The notes beneath the pieces were generated by a model that saw nothing but the letters and a program-made list of their open reading frames with translations, searched no databases and was not told where the DNA came from. A DNA stretch of 64,000 bases from Microbulbifer hainanensis (GTDB lineage: Bacteria > Pseudomonadota > Gammaproteobacteria > Pseudomonadales > Cellvibrionaceae): positions 1 to 64,000 of the forward strand of contig NZ_JACZCR010000024.1 in assembly GCF_014904735.1 (NCBI RefSeq). Reading direction: 5' to 3'. This document shows positions 1 through 8,339 of the stretch, piece by piece. The position numbers and the translations under genes are program-made. The first letter of the stretch is position 1. The number at the start of each line of letters is the position of its first letter.

Positions 1-1536
1 CACTGCAACAAGTTTTCCGACAAGCCGGCCTACCACTGCCTCGGCCAGACGCTGACCTTCGCACAGCTGGAAGAAAAATCCCGCAGCCTGGCCCAGTGGC
101 TGCAGTACGAATGCGGCCTGCAGCCCGGCGACCGCATCGCCATCCAGCTGCCGAATATTACCCAGTATCCGATTGCCGCCTACGCCGCGCTGCGCGCCGG
201 CCTGGTGGTGGTGAACACCAACCCGCTGTACACGCCGCGGGAAATGAAGCACCAGTTCACCGATGCCGGCGCCCGCGTGCTGGTGATTCTGAGTGACATG
301 CTGCCGAAGTTCGAAGAGATCAAGGCCGATACCGATATCGAGCACGTGCTGGTGACCGGCGCCGCCGACCTGATTGCGCCGCCGAAAGACAAAGCCCACG
401 GCTACCACGATTTTGTCGCCGCAATAGAGCAGGGCGCGGCTTTGCCCGCACTGCAGCCGGTCAGCGCCACGCGCGCAGATATCGCCGTGCTGCAGTACAC
501 CGGCGGCACCACCGGTGTCGCCAAGGGCGCAGCGCTGACCCATGAAAATATTCTCGCCAACGCCGCGCAGATGCTGGATCGCATTACCCAGCGCTGCGAC
601 GAGTGCAAAGAAATATTCGTCTGCCCGCTGCCGCTGTATCACATCTACGCCTTCACCGTGAACATGCTGGCGCTGTTCAGCCTGGGTGCGATGAATGTCC
701 TGATTCCGAATCCGCGCGACCTGGATGGCTTTGTCAAAACCATCAAGCCGTTCAAGTTCACAGGCCTCGCCGGGATCAACACCCTGTTTGTCGGCCTGTG
801 CCGCCACCCGGAATTCCAGCAGCTGGATTTCTCCAGCCTGAAAGTCACCTTCTCCGGCGGTGCCGCGCTGACCCGTACCGCCGCCGAACTGTGGCAGTCG
901 GTTACCGGTTGCACCGTCACCGAGGGCTACGGCCTGTCGGAGACTTCGCCGGTGGCCACGCTGAACAACTTCGGTGTCGAGGAAATCGGTACCGTCGGCA
1001 CGCCGCTGATCGGCACCCGCGTGGAGGCCTGGGATGAAAACGACCAGCCGCTGCCGGTGGGCGAAGTGGGTGAGCTGGTGATCAGCGGGCCCCAGGTGAT
1101 GCAGGGCTACTGGCAGCGCCCGGAGGAGACCGCCAAGGTCATGCGCAACGGTTTCTTCCGCACCGGCGATATGGGCATGGTGCAGGCCAACGGCAATATC
1201 CGCATCGTCGACCGCCTGAAAGACATGGTCATCGTGTCCGGCTTCAACGTGTACCCGAACGAGATCGAGGATGTGCTGAGCAGCCATCCGCAGATTGTCG
1301 AGGCCGCGGTTACCGGCACCACCGATGAGAAAACCGGCGAGGCGGTCGTCGCCCACGTGGTGCTGGCGGAAGCCATCAGCGCGCAGGACATCGTCGACTT
1401 CTGCCGCAAGGAGCTGACCGCCTACAAGGTGCCCAAGCATGTGGTTATCCACAGGGAGCTGCCCAAGTCGACCGTGGGCAAGATCCTGCGGCGGGAGCTG
1501 CGCGATCAGCCAGTCCCCGCGGCGGAAACTGCCTGA
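1..1536 (+). CDS. fadD: Long-chain fatty-acid-CoA ligase, 5' end outside window
   Basis: This protein activates fatty acids to acyl-CoA through an acyl-AMP intermediate. The frame is open from base 1 and shows 511 residues; FadD proteins are about 550-560 residues, so roughly 40-50 N-terminal residues lie outside the window. The AMP-binding P-loop YTGGTTGVAKGA lies near visible residues 166-177. The GYGLSETSP adenylate motif is near residue 311 and the GFFRTGDMG hinge region near residue 384. The C-terminal lysine motif KSTVGKILRREL is present. A strong terminator follows directly, so this is the last gene of its transcript. It could serve the beta-oxidation operon at 13-16 kb, but the two are not adjacent. 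The substrate chain length cannot be read from the sequence. Confidence 0.9.
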   Translation, partial: HCNKFSDKPAYHCLGQTLTFAQLEEKSRSLAQWLQYECGLQPGDRIAIQLPNITQYPIAAYAALRAGLVVVNTNPLYTPREMKHQFTDAGARVLVILSDMLPKFEEIKADTDIEHVLVTGAADLIAPPKDKAHGYHDFVAAIEQGAALPALQPVSATRADIAVLQYTGGTTGVAKGAALTHENILANAAQMLDRITQRCDECKEIFVCPLPLYHIYAFTVNMLALFSLGAMNVLIPNPRDLDGFVKTIKPFKFTGLAGINTLFVGLCRHPEFQQLDFSSLKVTFSGGAALTRTAAELWQSVTGCTVTEGYGLSETSPVATLNNFGVEEIGTVGTPLIGTRVEAWDENDQPLPVGEVGELVISGPQVMQGYWQRPEETAKVMRNGFFRTGDMGMVQANGNIRIVDRLKDMVIVSGFNVYPNEIEDVLSSHPQIVEAAVTGTTDEKTGEAVVAHVVLAEAISAQDIVDFCRKELTAYKVPKHVVIHRELPKSTVGKILRRELRDQPVPAAETA

Positions 1537-1566
1537 GCGGAGGCCAGCACCCACACGACCATCGAA

Positions 1567-1591
1567 ACGCGGGCCCCGGCCCGCGTTTTTT
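1567..1591 (+). terminator. Rho-independent terminator after fadD
   Basis: A 9-bp GC-rich stem (1567-1575 with 1578-1586) is followed by a run of six T residues, 30 bases after the fadD stop codon. Confidence 0.9.
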
Positions 1592-1694
1592 GTCTCTGTA
1601 AGGTGAACTGCCTGTGCGACGGTAGAGGGCGGCGATTGCCGCCGGCCGTGGTATGGTTGGGCACAACCGAGCATGTCGACTACGGAGACACAAG

Positions 1695-3461
1695 ATGGCG
1701 TCCAGGCCCCACCAGTTCCTTTCCACACTCGCGCTTCTGTGGCTGCTGACCCCGCTGGTCTGGGCCGCCACGGCCAGCCAACAGCTGCAAAGCGTCATCG
1801 ACGACCACTGGCAGTACAGCCTCAGCGAAGATCCGGTCATGGCCGGCCGCATGGGCCTGCCCGGTTACAACGATCGCCTCCCCGGCGTTACCGCCAAGGA
1901 CCGCGCCCGCCGCCTCAAGGCCGAGCAGGGTTTCGTCGCGCGGCTGAACAAGATCGACGGGAAACAGCTGAGCCACGCCGACCAAGTCAACCGCGAACTG
2001 CTGATGTGGGTGCTGGACAATTCCATCGAGGCCAACCAGCTGTTCCTCGACCGCATGCCGTTCACCACCTATTACGGTTTCTACAACGGCGCGCTGGATG
2101 CCAGCGACGGCCTGGCCATGCGCAAGGTGAAAGACTACGAGGACTATATCGCGCGCATCCGCGATTTCGGCCGCTACTTCGACGAGAACATCGCCAATAT
2201 GCGCCAGGGCATCAAGGACGGTTTCGTGCGGCCGAAGGTGACCGTGGAAGCCGTTATCCCCACCGTGCGCGCCCAGGCCTACGACGATCCGACCAAGAGC
2301 AGCCTGTACGAACCGTTCGCGAATATGCCCGATTCCATTCCGGCCAAGGAGCAGCAGCGCCTGCGCGACCAGGGCAAGAAGGCGATTAAACAAGTCGCCA
2401 TTCCCGCCTTCGCGCGCGTGGCCGATTTCTTCGAGCAAGACTATCTGCCGGTCGCCACCAAGACCATCGGCGCCGAGCAGCTGCCCGGCGGCAAGGAATA
2501 CTACCGCCACAATATCCGCACCTACGTGACCCTGGATATGGACCCGGCGGAGATCCACAAGATCGGCCTGGCGGAAGTGAAGCGCATCCGCGCCGAGATG
2601 GATGAACTGATCGAGGAGAGCGGCTTCAAGGGCAGCTTCAAGGAGTTCACCCATTTCCTGCGCACCGATCCGCAGTTCTACGCCAAGACGCCGAAGGACC
2701 TGCTGAAGGAAGTCTCCTATATCGCCAAGCGCATCGACTACCGCCTGCCGGGCTTCTTCGGCAAGCTGCCGCGCACGCCCTACGGCGTGGTGCCGGTACC
2801 GGACGAAATCGCCCCGATCTACACCACCGCCTCCTACAACCCGCCGGCCATCGGCGGTGTCCACGGCGGCGCCATGTGGGTGAACACCTACGCGCTGGAC
2901 CAGCGCCCGCTGTACGAACTGCCCGCCCTGACCCTGCACGAAGCCGTACCCGGCCACCACCTGCAGGGCGCGCTGGCGCAGGAGATGCAAAACGTCCCGC
3001 AGTTCCGCCGCAACTTCTACCTGAGCGCCTTCGGCGAGGGCTGGGCCCTGTATTCAGAGCGCCTGGGCAAAGAGATGGGCATCTACCAAACCCCCTACGA
3101 AAACTTCGGCCGCCTCAGCTACGAAATGTGGCGCGCCTGCCGCCTGGTGATCGACACCGGCATCCACTCCCAGAACTGGACCCGCCAGCAGGCCATCGAC
3201 TACCTGACCAACAATACCGCGCTGTCGGAAGCCAACGTCCGTGCCGAAGTCGACCGCTATATCTCCTGGCCGGGCCAGGCGCTGGCTTACAAGATGGGCG
3301 AAATCAAGATTCGCGAACTGCGCGCGGAAGCGGAGAAGGCGCTCGGGGATAAATTCGACCTGCGCAAATTCCATGATGCGGTGTTGGCCAACGGTGCGCT
3401 GCCGTTGTCGATGTTGGAGGAGCAAATGGCACGTTTTTTGGCTGAGGAGCGTAAGAAGTAA
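1695..3461 (+). CDS. DUF885 family secreted zinc metallopeptidase
   Basis: A 588-residue DUF885 protein, a family related to zinc-dependent M3/M32-type peptidases and carboxypeptidases. The diagnostic motif HEAVPGHHLQ lies near residue 415 and would bind the metal and carry the catalytic glutamate. The ATG at 1695 is chosen because GGAG sits 7 bases upstream and the product then begins with a clear signal peptide (MASRPHQF, then a hydrophobic stretch ending in VWAATA). The upstream in-frame ATG at 1653 would bury that signal. The C-terminal part (YENFGRLSYEMWRACRLVID) matches the helical bundle usual for the family. The protein is likely periplasmic. Its substrate is unknown. The gene stands alone between a terminator and the AT-rich helicase island. 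Confidence 0.85.
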   Translation: MASRPHQFLSTLALLWLLTPLVWAATASQQLQSVIDDHWQYSLSEDPVMAGRMGLPGYNDRLPGVTAKDRARRLKAEQGFVARLNKIDGKQLSHADQVNRELLMWVLDNSIEANQLFLDRMPFTTYYGFYNGALDASDGLAMRKVKDYEDYIARIRDFGRYFDENIANMRQGIKDGFVRPKVTVEAVIPTVRAQAYDDPTKSSLYEPFANMPDSIPAKEQQRLRDQGKKAIKQVAIPAFARVADFFEQDYLPVATKTIGAEQLPGGKEYYRHNIRTYVTLDMDPAEIHKIGLAEVKRIRAEMDELIEESGFKGSFKEFTHFLRTDPQFYAKTPKDLLKEVSYIAKRIDYRLPGFFGKLPRTPYGVVPVPDEIAPIYTTASYNPPAIGGVHGGAMWVNTYALDQRPLYELPALTLHEAVPGHHLQGALAQEMQNVPQFRRNFYLSAFGEGWALYSERLGKEMGIYQTPYENFGRLSYEMWRACRLVIDTGIHSQNWTRQQAIDYLTNNTALSEANVRAEVDRYISWPGQALAYKMGEIKIRELRAEAEKALGDKFDLRKFHDAVLANGALPLSMLEEQMARFLAEERKK

Positions 3462-3509
3462 TTTCTAATTGCGTTTTCACCGAAGATTTTGACATTTTAT
3501 TTAAGTTAC

Positions 3510-3569
3510 GGGCGATGAGATAAAGTGACGAGCCTTAGATTTTCAACATCTGTAAATTCTCAGTCGCCC
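3510..3569 (+). other. Long-loop inverted repeat upstream of the helicase gene
   Basis: GGGCGATGAGA (3510-3520) can pair with TCTCA-G-TCGCCC (3558-3569), an 11-bp stem with one bulged G and a 37-base AT-rich loop. It lies 43 bases before the helicase start and is followed by TAAAAAAT. It may be a leader structure or a small-RNA hairpin; the sequence alone does not decide. Confidence 0.35.
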
Positions 3570-3611
3570 TAAAAAATACTCTTTCACACATATTCGTTAC
3601 GATTCTCGCAT

Positions 3612-6600
3612 ATGAAAAACGGACTTTATGAAAAAGTAATTGACGATGTCCTTGCGAGTGAGTTGGAAGGGTTGTCGAAGTATGTCCAGCGCGAGTCACT
3701 GGACCCTGCGGATAGCCATATTATTCTTGCTCAACATCTGGGTAATTTGATTGCCAATGTATTAAGGCGCTTACCTTCGCAGAATCGACTACAGAATCAG
3801 CGTGAACTAGTAAACCAGATTGTCACGGTATTATCGCAAAAAGATAAGAATCTAGAGCAGGGTGCAAGCTTGCCAGAAAAACTAGAGCGACTAATGGCGG
3901 TGGCGGATGACGCAAAATTTGCGGTGCGTCCGGAAACCCCTTTGTCAGAAACCAGTCTGCTTACTGGTACACGAATAGATCCGAGCTTGCTGTCTCAGTT
4001 AAAGCAAGAGTTGGCTACTGCAGATCGCGTAGATATCCTCTGTTCTTTTATTAAATGGAGTGGCATAGGTTTATTGCGAGACGCTCTCGAAGATTTTACC
4101 CGGAGACCTAATACACGATTGCGCGTACTAACTACTAGCTATATGGGCGCCACCGAATTAAATGCTGTGAAATCACTCGCATCTCTGCCGCAAACTGAAG
4201 TGAAAATTTCTTATGATGTACACCGTACAAGACTACATGCTAAAGCATATCTCTTCGAGCGCCATAGTTCATTTAGTACTGCTTATATTGGCTCAGCGAA
4301 TTTGTCGCGACCGGCTCTGACTGAAGGGTTAGAGTGGACCGTGAAAGTTACACAGTGCGCCGACAAACCAATATGGGATAAGGTTCTTGCAACATTCGAA
4401 ACATATTGGGAAGACGCGGAGTTCGAAGCTTTTAATGAAGAGAGGCTACGCGAGGCGCTAAAGCTTGAATCTGGGAAAGTTATCGCAACAAGTAGTCAAC
4501 CGCTATTTGAACTACGACCTTATCAATTTCAGCAGGAAGTACTCGATTCTCTTGCCGACGATCGCATCATGCAAGAACCGCCGCATAAACAGTTAGTCGT
4601 TGCGGCTACAGGCACAGGAAAAACGATGATCGCAGCTTTTGATTATCGTCGAATTGTAAATGAAAACGGAGGGACATATCCCTCGTTGCTTGTTGTGGCG
4701 CATCGTCGAGAGATTCTTCAGCAAGCATTACATACGTTCCGAGCCGTGCTACGCGACCAAAACTTTGGTGAGCTCATGGATGGCTATCATGATCCAGAGA
4801 ATAAACAGCAGTTATTTGCTAGTGTGCAGACATTGCATCGTCGCGATCTGCCGAGAAAATGGAGTTCGGATGTTTACGATTATGTAGTGATCGATGAAAC
4901 GCACCGTTCCACAGCCAGTAGTTACAGGGGAATATTGGATCTTCTGAAGCCGAAAATACTTCTCGGCCTAACTGCCACACCAGAACGGGCAGATGGTGAA
5001 GATGTATTGCGATATTTTGATAATCGTATTGTTAGCGAAATTCGATTATCTGACGCTATTAATCGCCGACTTGTTGTTCCCTTTCACTATTACGGCCTTT
5101 CTGATACCGCAGAGATGGACTACACCCAATTAACTTGGGAGCGTGGAGGGTATCGAGTTTCTGAACTGGATAATTTGGTCACAGGAAACCATATTCGCGC
5201 GCAAAACATTGTTGATCAATGCAATAAACGATTGTCAGATGTGCGTGCTGCGCGTGGAATAGGTTTTTGTGTTAGCGTTCGCCACGCTGAGTTTATGGCT
5301 GATTTTTTTAATAAATCAGATATTCCTGCATTGGCATTGTCTACGAATTCCCCGAAAGAAGTACGTGATGGTGCACGTCAACATTTGCGCACATGTAAGA
5401 TAAATTTTATCTTCGTAGTGGATATTTTCAACGAAGGGGTAGATATCCCGGAAGTGGATACCGTGCTATTCCTTCGGCCGACCGAAAGCCTAACTGTTTT
5501 TCTTCAGCAACTCGGTCGAGGCCTGCGTCTTACGGATAGTAAAGATTATCTGACCGTTTTTGATTTCGTTGGACAGATGCATCGAAAGTTTCGTTACGAC
5601 CAGCGCCTTCGTGCTCTTATGTCGAAACCGGATTTTGATTTAAACAGAGAAATTTATAGCGATTTTCCACACCTTCCGGCAGGTTGTTCTATTCAGCTAG
5701 AACGCGTAGCGCGAGAAAGGGTTTTAAAAAATATTCGTGAGTCGATTCTTTCGGGAGTTTTCGGTCTCGTACGAAATGTCCTGGATTTTTCACGGGAAAA
5801 TGAAAACGGATTCAGCCTTGAAAATTTTCTCGATTATTGCAAGGTTGAGCCAGACGATGTCTATCGCCGTGACACTTGGACGGGGCTTTGTAAGCGAGCC
5901 GGAATCGATAATGGCCCTGAGTCCCCAGATAACCGAATACTTGCTAAATGGTTACGTCGCATTATTCATGCAAATGATTTTGTGCGTCTCACGCGTTGGC
6001 AGAAATGGTTGCATGATGGGGAGGGCGAGGATCCATTGATTCTAGCTTTGCTTATTCCACTTGTCTCCTCAACAGAAAACATACGAACAGCTGCTGACGC
6101 GTGGGCATTGTTGCAAGAAAACTCTGATATCCATGAAGAAGCAAAGCAGTTGATTGCATGGCGTTTGAATAAAGCGGGGCTGCAGCATGGGGATGGTCTT
6201 TCTGAAGAGATACCTCTAGTGGTTCATGCATGCTATACCCGTGACGAAATTTTGGTGCTTTGTGGTGTTTGGAATTGGCAGTCTCAAACTCCAGTAAGAG
6301 AGGGTGTACGTCACGTCCCGGAGAGAAAGCTCGATTTATTTTTTGCTACCCTACAAAAGAGTGAAAAGAATTACAGTCCATCGACTCTTTACGAGGATTA
6401 TGCCATTAGTAGTGATTTGTTTCATTGGCAGTCACAGAGCACAACGGGAGAAGATTCTCCCACTGGTAAACGTTATATTAATCATAGCGAGATGGGCTAT
6501 AGGCCGTTACTGTTCGTGCGTAGTGAAGCTAAAGTGGGCGGTTATTCGCAGCCATACCATTTTCTCGGAGCAGTTGATTACCAGCATCACGACGGTACAC

Positions 6601-6686
6601 GCCCAATGAGTATCACATGGGAATTACGCCGCCCTATGCCAGCTCGTCTTTTACGAAACTTTCAGTCGTTAGCTGTAGCAGGGTAG
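3612..6686 (+). CDS. PLD-nuclease / SF2 helicase / DUF3427 protein
   Basis: A 1024-residue multidomain protein. An N-terminal PLD-like nuclease domain (about 130-260) has one HxK motif (H209, K211) and the trailing GSANLS signature. An SF2 helicase follows: Walker A ATGTGKT (about 332-338), a DETH box at 428-431, motif III TATP at 454-457, and motif VI QQLGRGLR at 632-639. The remaining C-terminus fits the DUF3427 region known to follow such helicases. Base composition and codon use are clearly AT-richer than both neighbours and both flanks are AT-rich, so horizontal transfer is likely. PLD-helicase fusions occur among phage-defence and DNA-repair proteins. A defence role here is inference, because no partner gene accompanies it. 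The start is an ATG with no strong ribosome binding site. Confidence 0.85.
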   Translation: MKNGLYEKVIDDVLASELEGLSKYVQRESLDPADSHIILAQHLGNLIANVLRRLPSQNRLQNQRELVNQIVTVLSQKDKNLEQGASLPEKLERLMAVADDAKFAVRPETPLSETSLLTGTRIDPSLLSQLKQELATADRVDILCSFIKWSGIGLLRDALEDFTRRPNTRLRVLTTSYMGATELNAVKSLASLPQTEVKISYDVHRTRLHAKAYLFERHSSFSTAYIGSANLSRPALTEGLEWTVKVTQCADKPIWDKVLATFETYWEDAEFEAFNEERLREALKLESGKVIATSSQPLFELRPYQFQQEVLDSLADDRIMQEPPHKQLVVAATGTGKTMIAAFDYRRIVNENGGTYPSLLVVAHRREILQQALHTFRAVLRDQNFGELMDGYHDPENKQQLFASVQTLHRRDLPRKWSSDVYDYVVIDETHRSTASSYRGILDLLKPKILLGLTATPERADGEDVLRYFDNRIVSEIRLSDAINRRLVVPFHYYGLSDTAEMDYTQLTWERGGYRVSELDNLVTGNHIRAQNIVDQCNKRLSDVRAARGIGFCVSVRHAEFMADFFNKSDIPALALSTNSPKEVRDGARQHLRTCKINFIFVVDIFNEGVDIPEVDTVLFLRPTESLTVFLQQLGRGLRLTDSKDYLTVFDFVGQMHRKFRYDQRLRALMSKPDFDLNREIYSDFPHLPAGCSIQLERVARERVLKNIRESILSGVFGLVRNVLDFSRENENGFSLENFLDYCKVEPDDVYRRDTWTGLCKRAGIDNGPESPDNRILAKWLRRIIHANDFVRLTRWQKWLHDGEGEDPLILALLIPLVSSTENIRTAADAWALLQENSDIHEEAKQLIAWRLNKAGLQHGDGLSEEIPLVVHACYTRDEILVLCGVWNWQSQTPVREGVRHVPERKLDLFFATLQKSEKNYSPSTLYEDYAISSDLFHWQSQSTTGEDSPTGKRYINHSEMGYRPLLFVRSEAKVGGYSQPYHFLGAVDYQHHDGTRPMSITWELRRPMPARLLRNFQSLAVAG

Positions 6687-6913
6687 CTGAGGCATTTTTT
6701 GCGTTCAAAGTACTCTATTATTAGGGATCAAATTTCATTTAATAAAAGTACTATCACACTTTATGAATACCATTCGTAAACTAAGGGTTTGTAATCGATC
6801 TCTTGCTGAGATTGTCTGGAGAGTACTTTAGGCCAATTGTGTCGCGTACCTTTTTAAAAATAGTCTCTTTCGAATATCACTAGGTTAACGCAGGCACGCA
6901 ACTTGGCGCTTCC
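6687..6913. other. AT-rich non-coding flank of the helicase island
   Basis: I see no gene in this 227-base stretch. It has the same AT-rich composition as the helicase gene and contrasts with the GC-rich gene that follows. A 9-bp inverted pair, AAAGTACTC at 6707-6715 and GAGTACTTT at 6821-6829, is present, but no target-site duplication or transposase accompanies it. Confidence 0.4.
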
Positions 6914-8020
6914 TCAGAAGCTATACGTCAGCGCCGCAAACCCCTTAATCACATTGTCATCCCCCACAATTGGGCTATCCGTAATCTCGCTGTCCAGATT
7001 CTCCACCGCCAAGTTCAGCACTACGCGCCAGTTCTCTGAAAGCTCCAGCAAGCCGCCGACGCCGGCTTCGATGGTATAGCTGCTGCCGACTTCATAGGCC
7101 GGCCTGCCGGGGATGGCGGCATAGTCGGGTACGCCATAGTCGTAATCCGCCATCTCGCTGCTCAGCCAGTTGACGCCGAGTTCGGGTACCAGGCGCAGGG
7201 TGCCGAACTGGAAGCCGCGGGAAACGCGGATCGCGGCGGTGCCGCCGCCGACGCGGTTGAGGACGTCGTGTTCATATTCCAGTTCGAATTCCGTGCCGGC
7301 CGGGCCCTCGTAGATCAGGCCGAGGCCGCCGAGCAGGGTCGCGTCGCGATCGCCGAGGCCCTCAAGGATATCGGCGTCGTCCTCTTCATAGGCGCCCAGG
7401 CGATAGTTGGCGGTCAGTGCCAGGCGCAGTTTGTCGCTGCCGAGAATGCCGTAGCGCAGTGACGGGCCCACCCATTGCAGGCGGTCGCCGAAATAGGTGA
7501 TGGCGGGAATCACCTGTACCACGGAGGTGTCCGAGCCCACATAGGGGCTGCTGCGCCCGATGACGCCGATGCCAACGCCCCACTGGCCGGAGTCGCCGAG
7601 TACCTCGTACAGGTGAATGTCCACGTTGGTGGGCTGGCCGGGCTCCACGGAGATACTGGCGCGCTGGAAGCTGGGCGGGCCCTTGGGTTTGTAGCCGTTG
7701 GAGAGACCCACGGATTCCCGCGGGATGCCGATAAAGTTCTTGTCGAGGATGCGGTTGCCGTTCTCATCCAGGTAGGCCAGTACGGCCACGGTGCCCATCG
7801 GGGCATCGGGTATCACATAGCTTTTGCCGGGCTCGATCGTGTAGTGCACCTCCCGCACGGGATTGCGGAAATCCCCGAAGGTGTCCGCGTCGTCATAGAC
7901 CTGCAGTACCAGCGAGCCTTCCTCCGGCAGATTGTGTACGCGGACGGTGATGTCCTCGGCTTTCGCAGTGGAAACGCTGGCGAGAAAGATCAGAGGTAAC
8001 GCGGCGAAGAATGTTTTCAT
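6914..8020 (-). CDS. Outer-membrane protein: DUF2141 domain fused to MipA/OmpV barrel
   Basis: A 368-residue exported protein. The ATG at 8020 gives the signal peptide MKTFFAALPLIFLASVSTAKA; a longer frame upstream to 8158 lacks a sensible N-terminus. Residues about 23-140 resemble DUF2141 (VRVHNLPEEGSLVLQVYDD, then LAYLDENGNRILDKNFIGIP). From about residue 145 to the end the pattern is that of a MipA/OmpV outer-membrane barrel, with alternating hydrophobic strands, GIGVIGRSSPYVG near the front and a terminal LTYSF ending in phenylalanine. MipA-like proteins bind murein hydrolases and synthases in E. coli; whether this one does is unknown. The two domains are usually seen as separate proteins. 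No strong Shine-Dalgarno sequence was found. Confidence 0.7.
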   Translation of the reverse strand: MKTFFAALPLIFLASVSTAKAEDITVRVHNLPEEGSLVLQVYDDADTFGDFRNPVREVHYTIEPGKSYVIPDAPMGTVAVLAYLDENGNRILDKNFIGIPRESVGLSNGYKPKGPPSFQRASISVEPGQPTNVDIHLYEVLGDSGQWGVGIGVIGRSSPYVGSDTSVVQVIPAITYFGDRLQWVGPSLRYGILGSDKLRLALTANYRLGAYEEDDADILEGLGDRDATLLGGLGLIYEGPAGTEFELEYEHDVLNRVGGGTAAIRVSRGFQFGTLRLVPELGVNWLSSEMADYDYGVPDYAAIPGRPAYEVGSSYTIEAGVGGLLELSENWRVVLNLAVENLDSEITDSPIVGDDNVIKGFAALTYSF

Positions 8021-8050
8021 GGAGAAAGGCGGTCCTGAGGCAGCAATCAC

Positions 8051-8077
8051 GTTGTATACGGTCATGTTGTATACGGT
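8051..8077 (-). promoter_or_regulatory. Direct repeat GTTGTATACGGT, candidate operator
   Basis: The 12-mer GTTGTATACGGT occurs at 8051-8062 and again at 8066-8077, a 15-bp period, each copy holding the palindrome GTATAC. It lies 31 bases upstream of the start of the outer-membrane protein gene, where a repressor or activator would act. No cognate regulator is identified. Confidence 0.4.
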
Positions 8078-8230
8078 GATTATGGCCAAACAGATGATGA
8101 TTAAACCGCCCCGTGCGCGGGAACGTGACGTGTCGGGCAAATGGTCCTGAAATGCCAAAGCAAGCGGCGCCCCTGGGCTTTGTGCAGTGCCCGACTGGCT
8201 CAGCGGGCTTTCGGTTTGCTGATATTTCGA

Positions 8231-8308
8231 GTTGTTTTACCTGGCGGTTAATCGTCCAGGCACGGCTGCGCACATAGCACGAGGGCTTGCCTGCCGAGAT
8301 GCGCTTCG
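8231..8308 (-). pseudogene. Degenerate fragment of the mtgA 3' end
   Basis: These 78 bases align without gaps to 10677-10754, the 3' coding part of mtgA, at about 59 of 78 identities. Read on the minus strand the fragment encodes KRISAGKPSCYVRSRAWTIN, against KRMSAGRPSRYVRSRAITIN in MtgA. Nothing similar to the rest of MtgA lies on either side. It is a relic of a duplication or of a rearranged or displaced mtgA copy, not a working gene. Confidence 0.75.
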
Positions 8309-8339
8309 TTTGATGCTTCTGCGCGGGCTGGCGGTCGGC

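Noticed and set aside
1680-2990. 436-codon open frame opposite the DUF885 gene
   Set aside because: Composition is typical of an antisense frame, no domain is recognisable, and the opposite strand has signal peptide, motif and ribosome binding site.
6707-6829. AAAGTACTC ... GAGTACTTT as terminal inverted repeats of a small mobile element
   Set aside because: Only 9 bp, with no target-site duplication and no coding content. It is expected by chance in AT-rich DNA.
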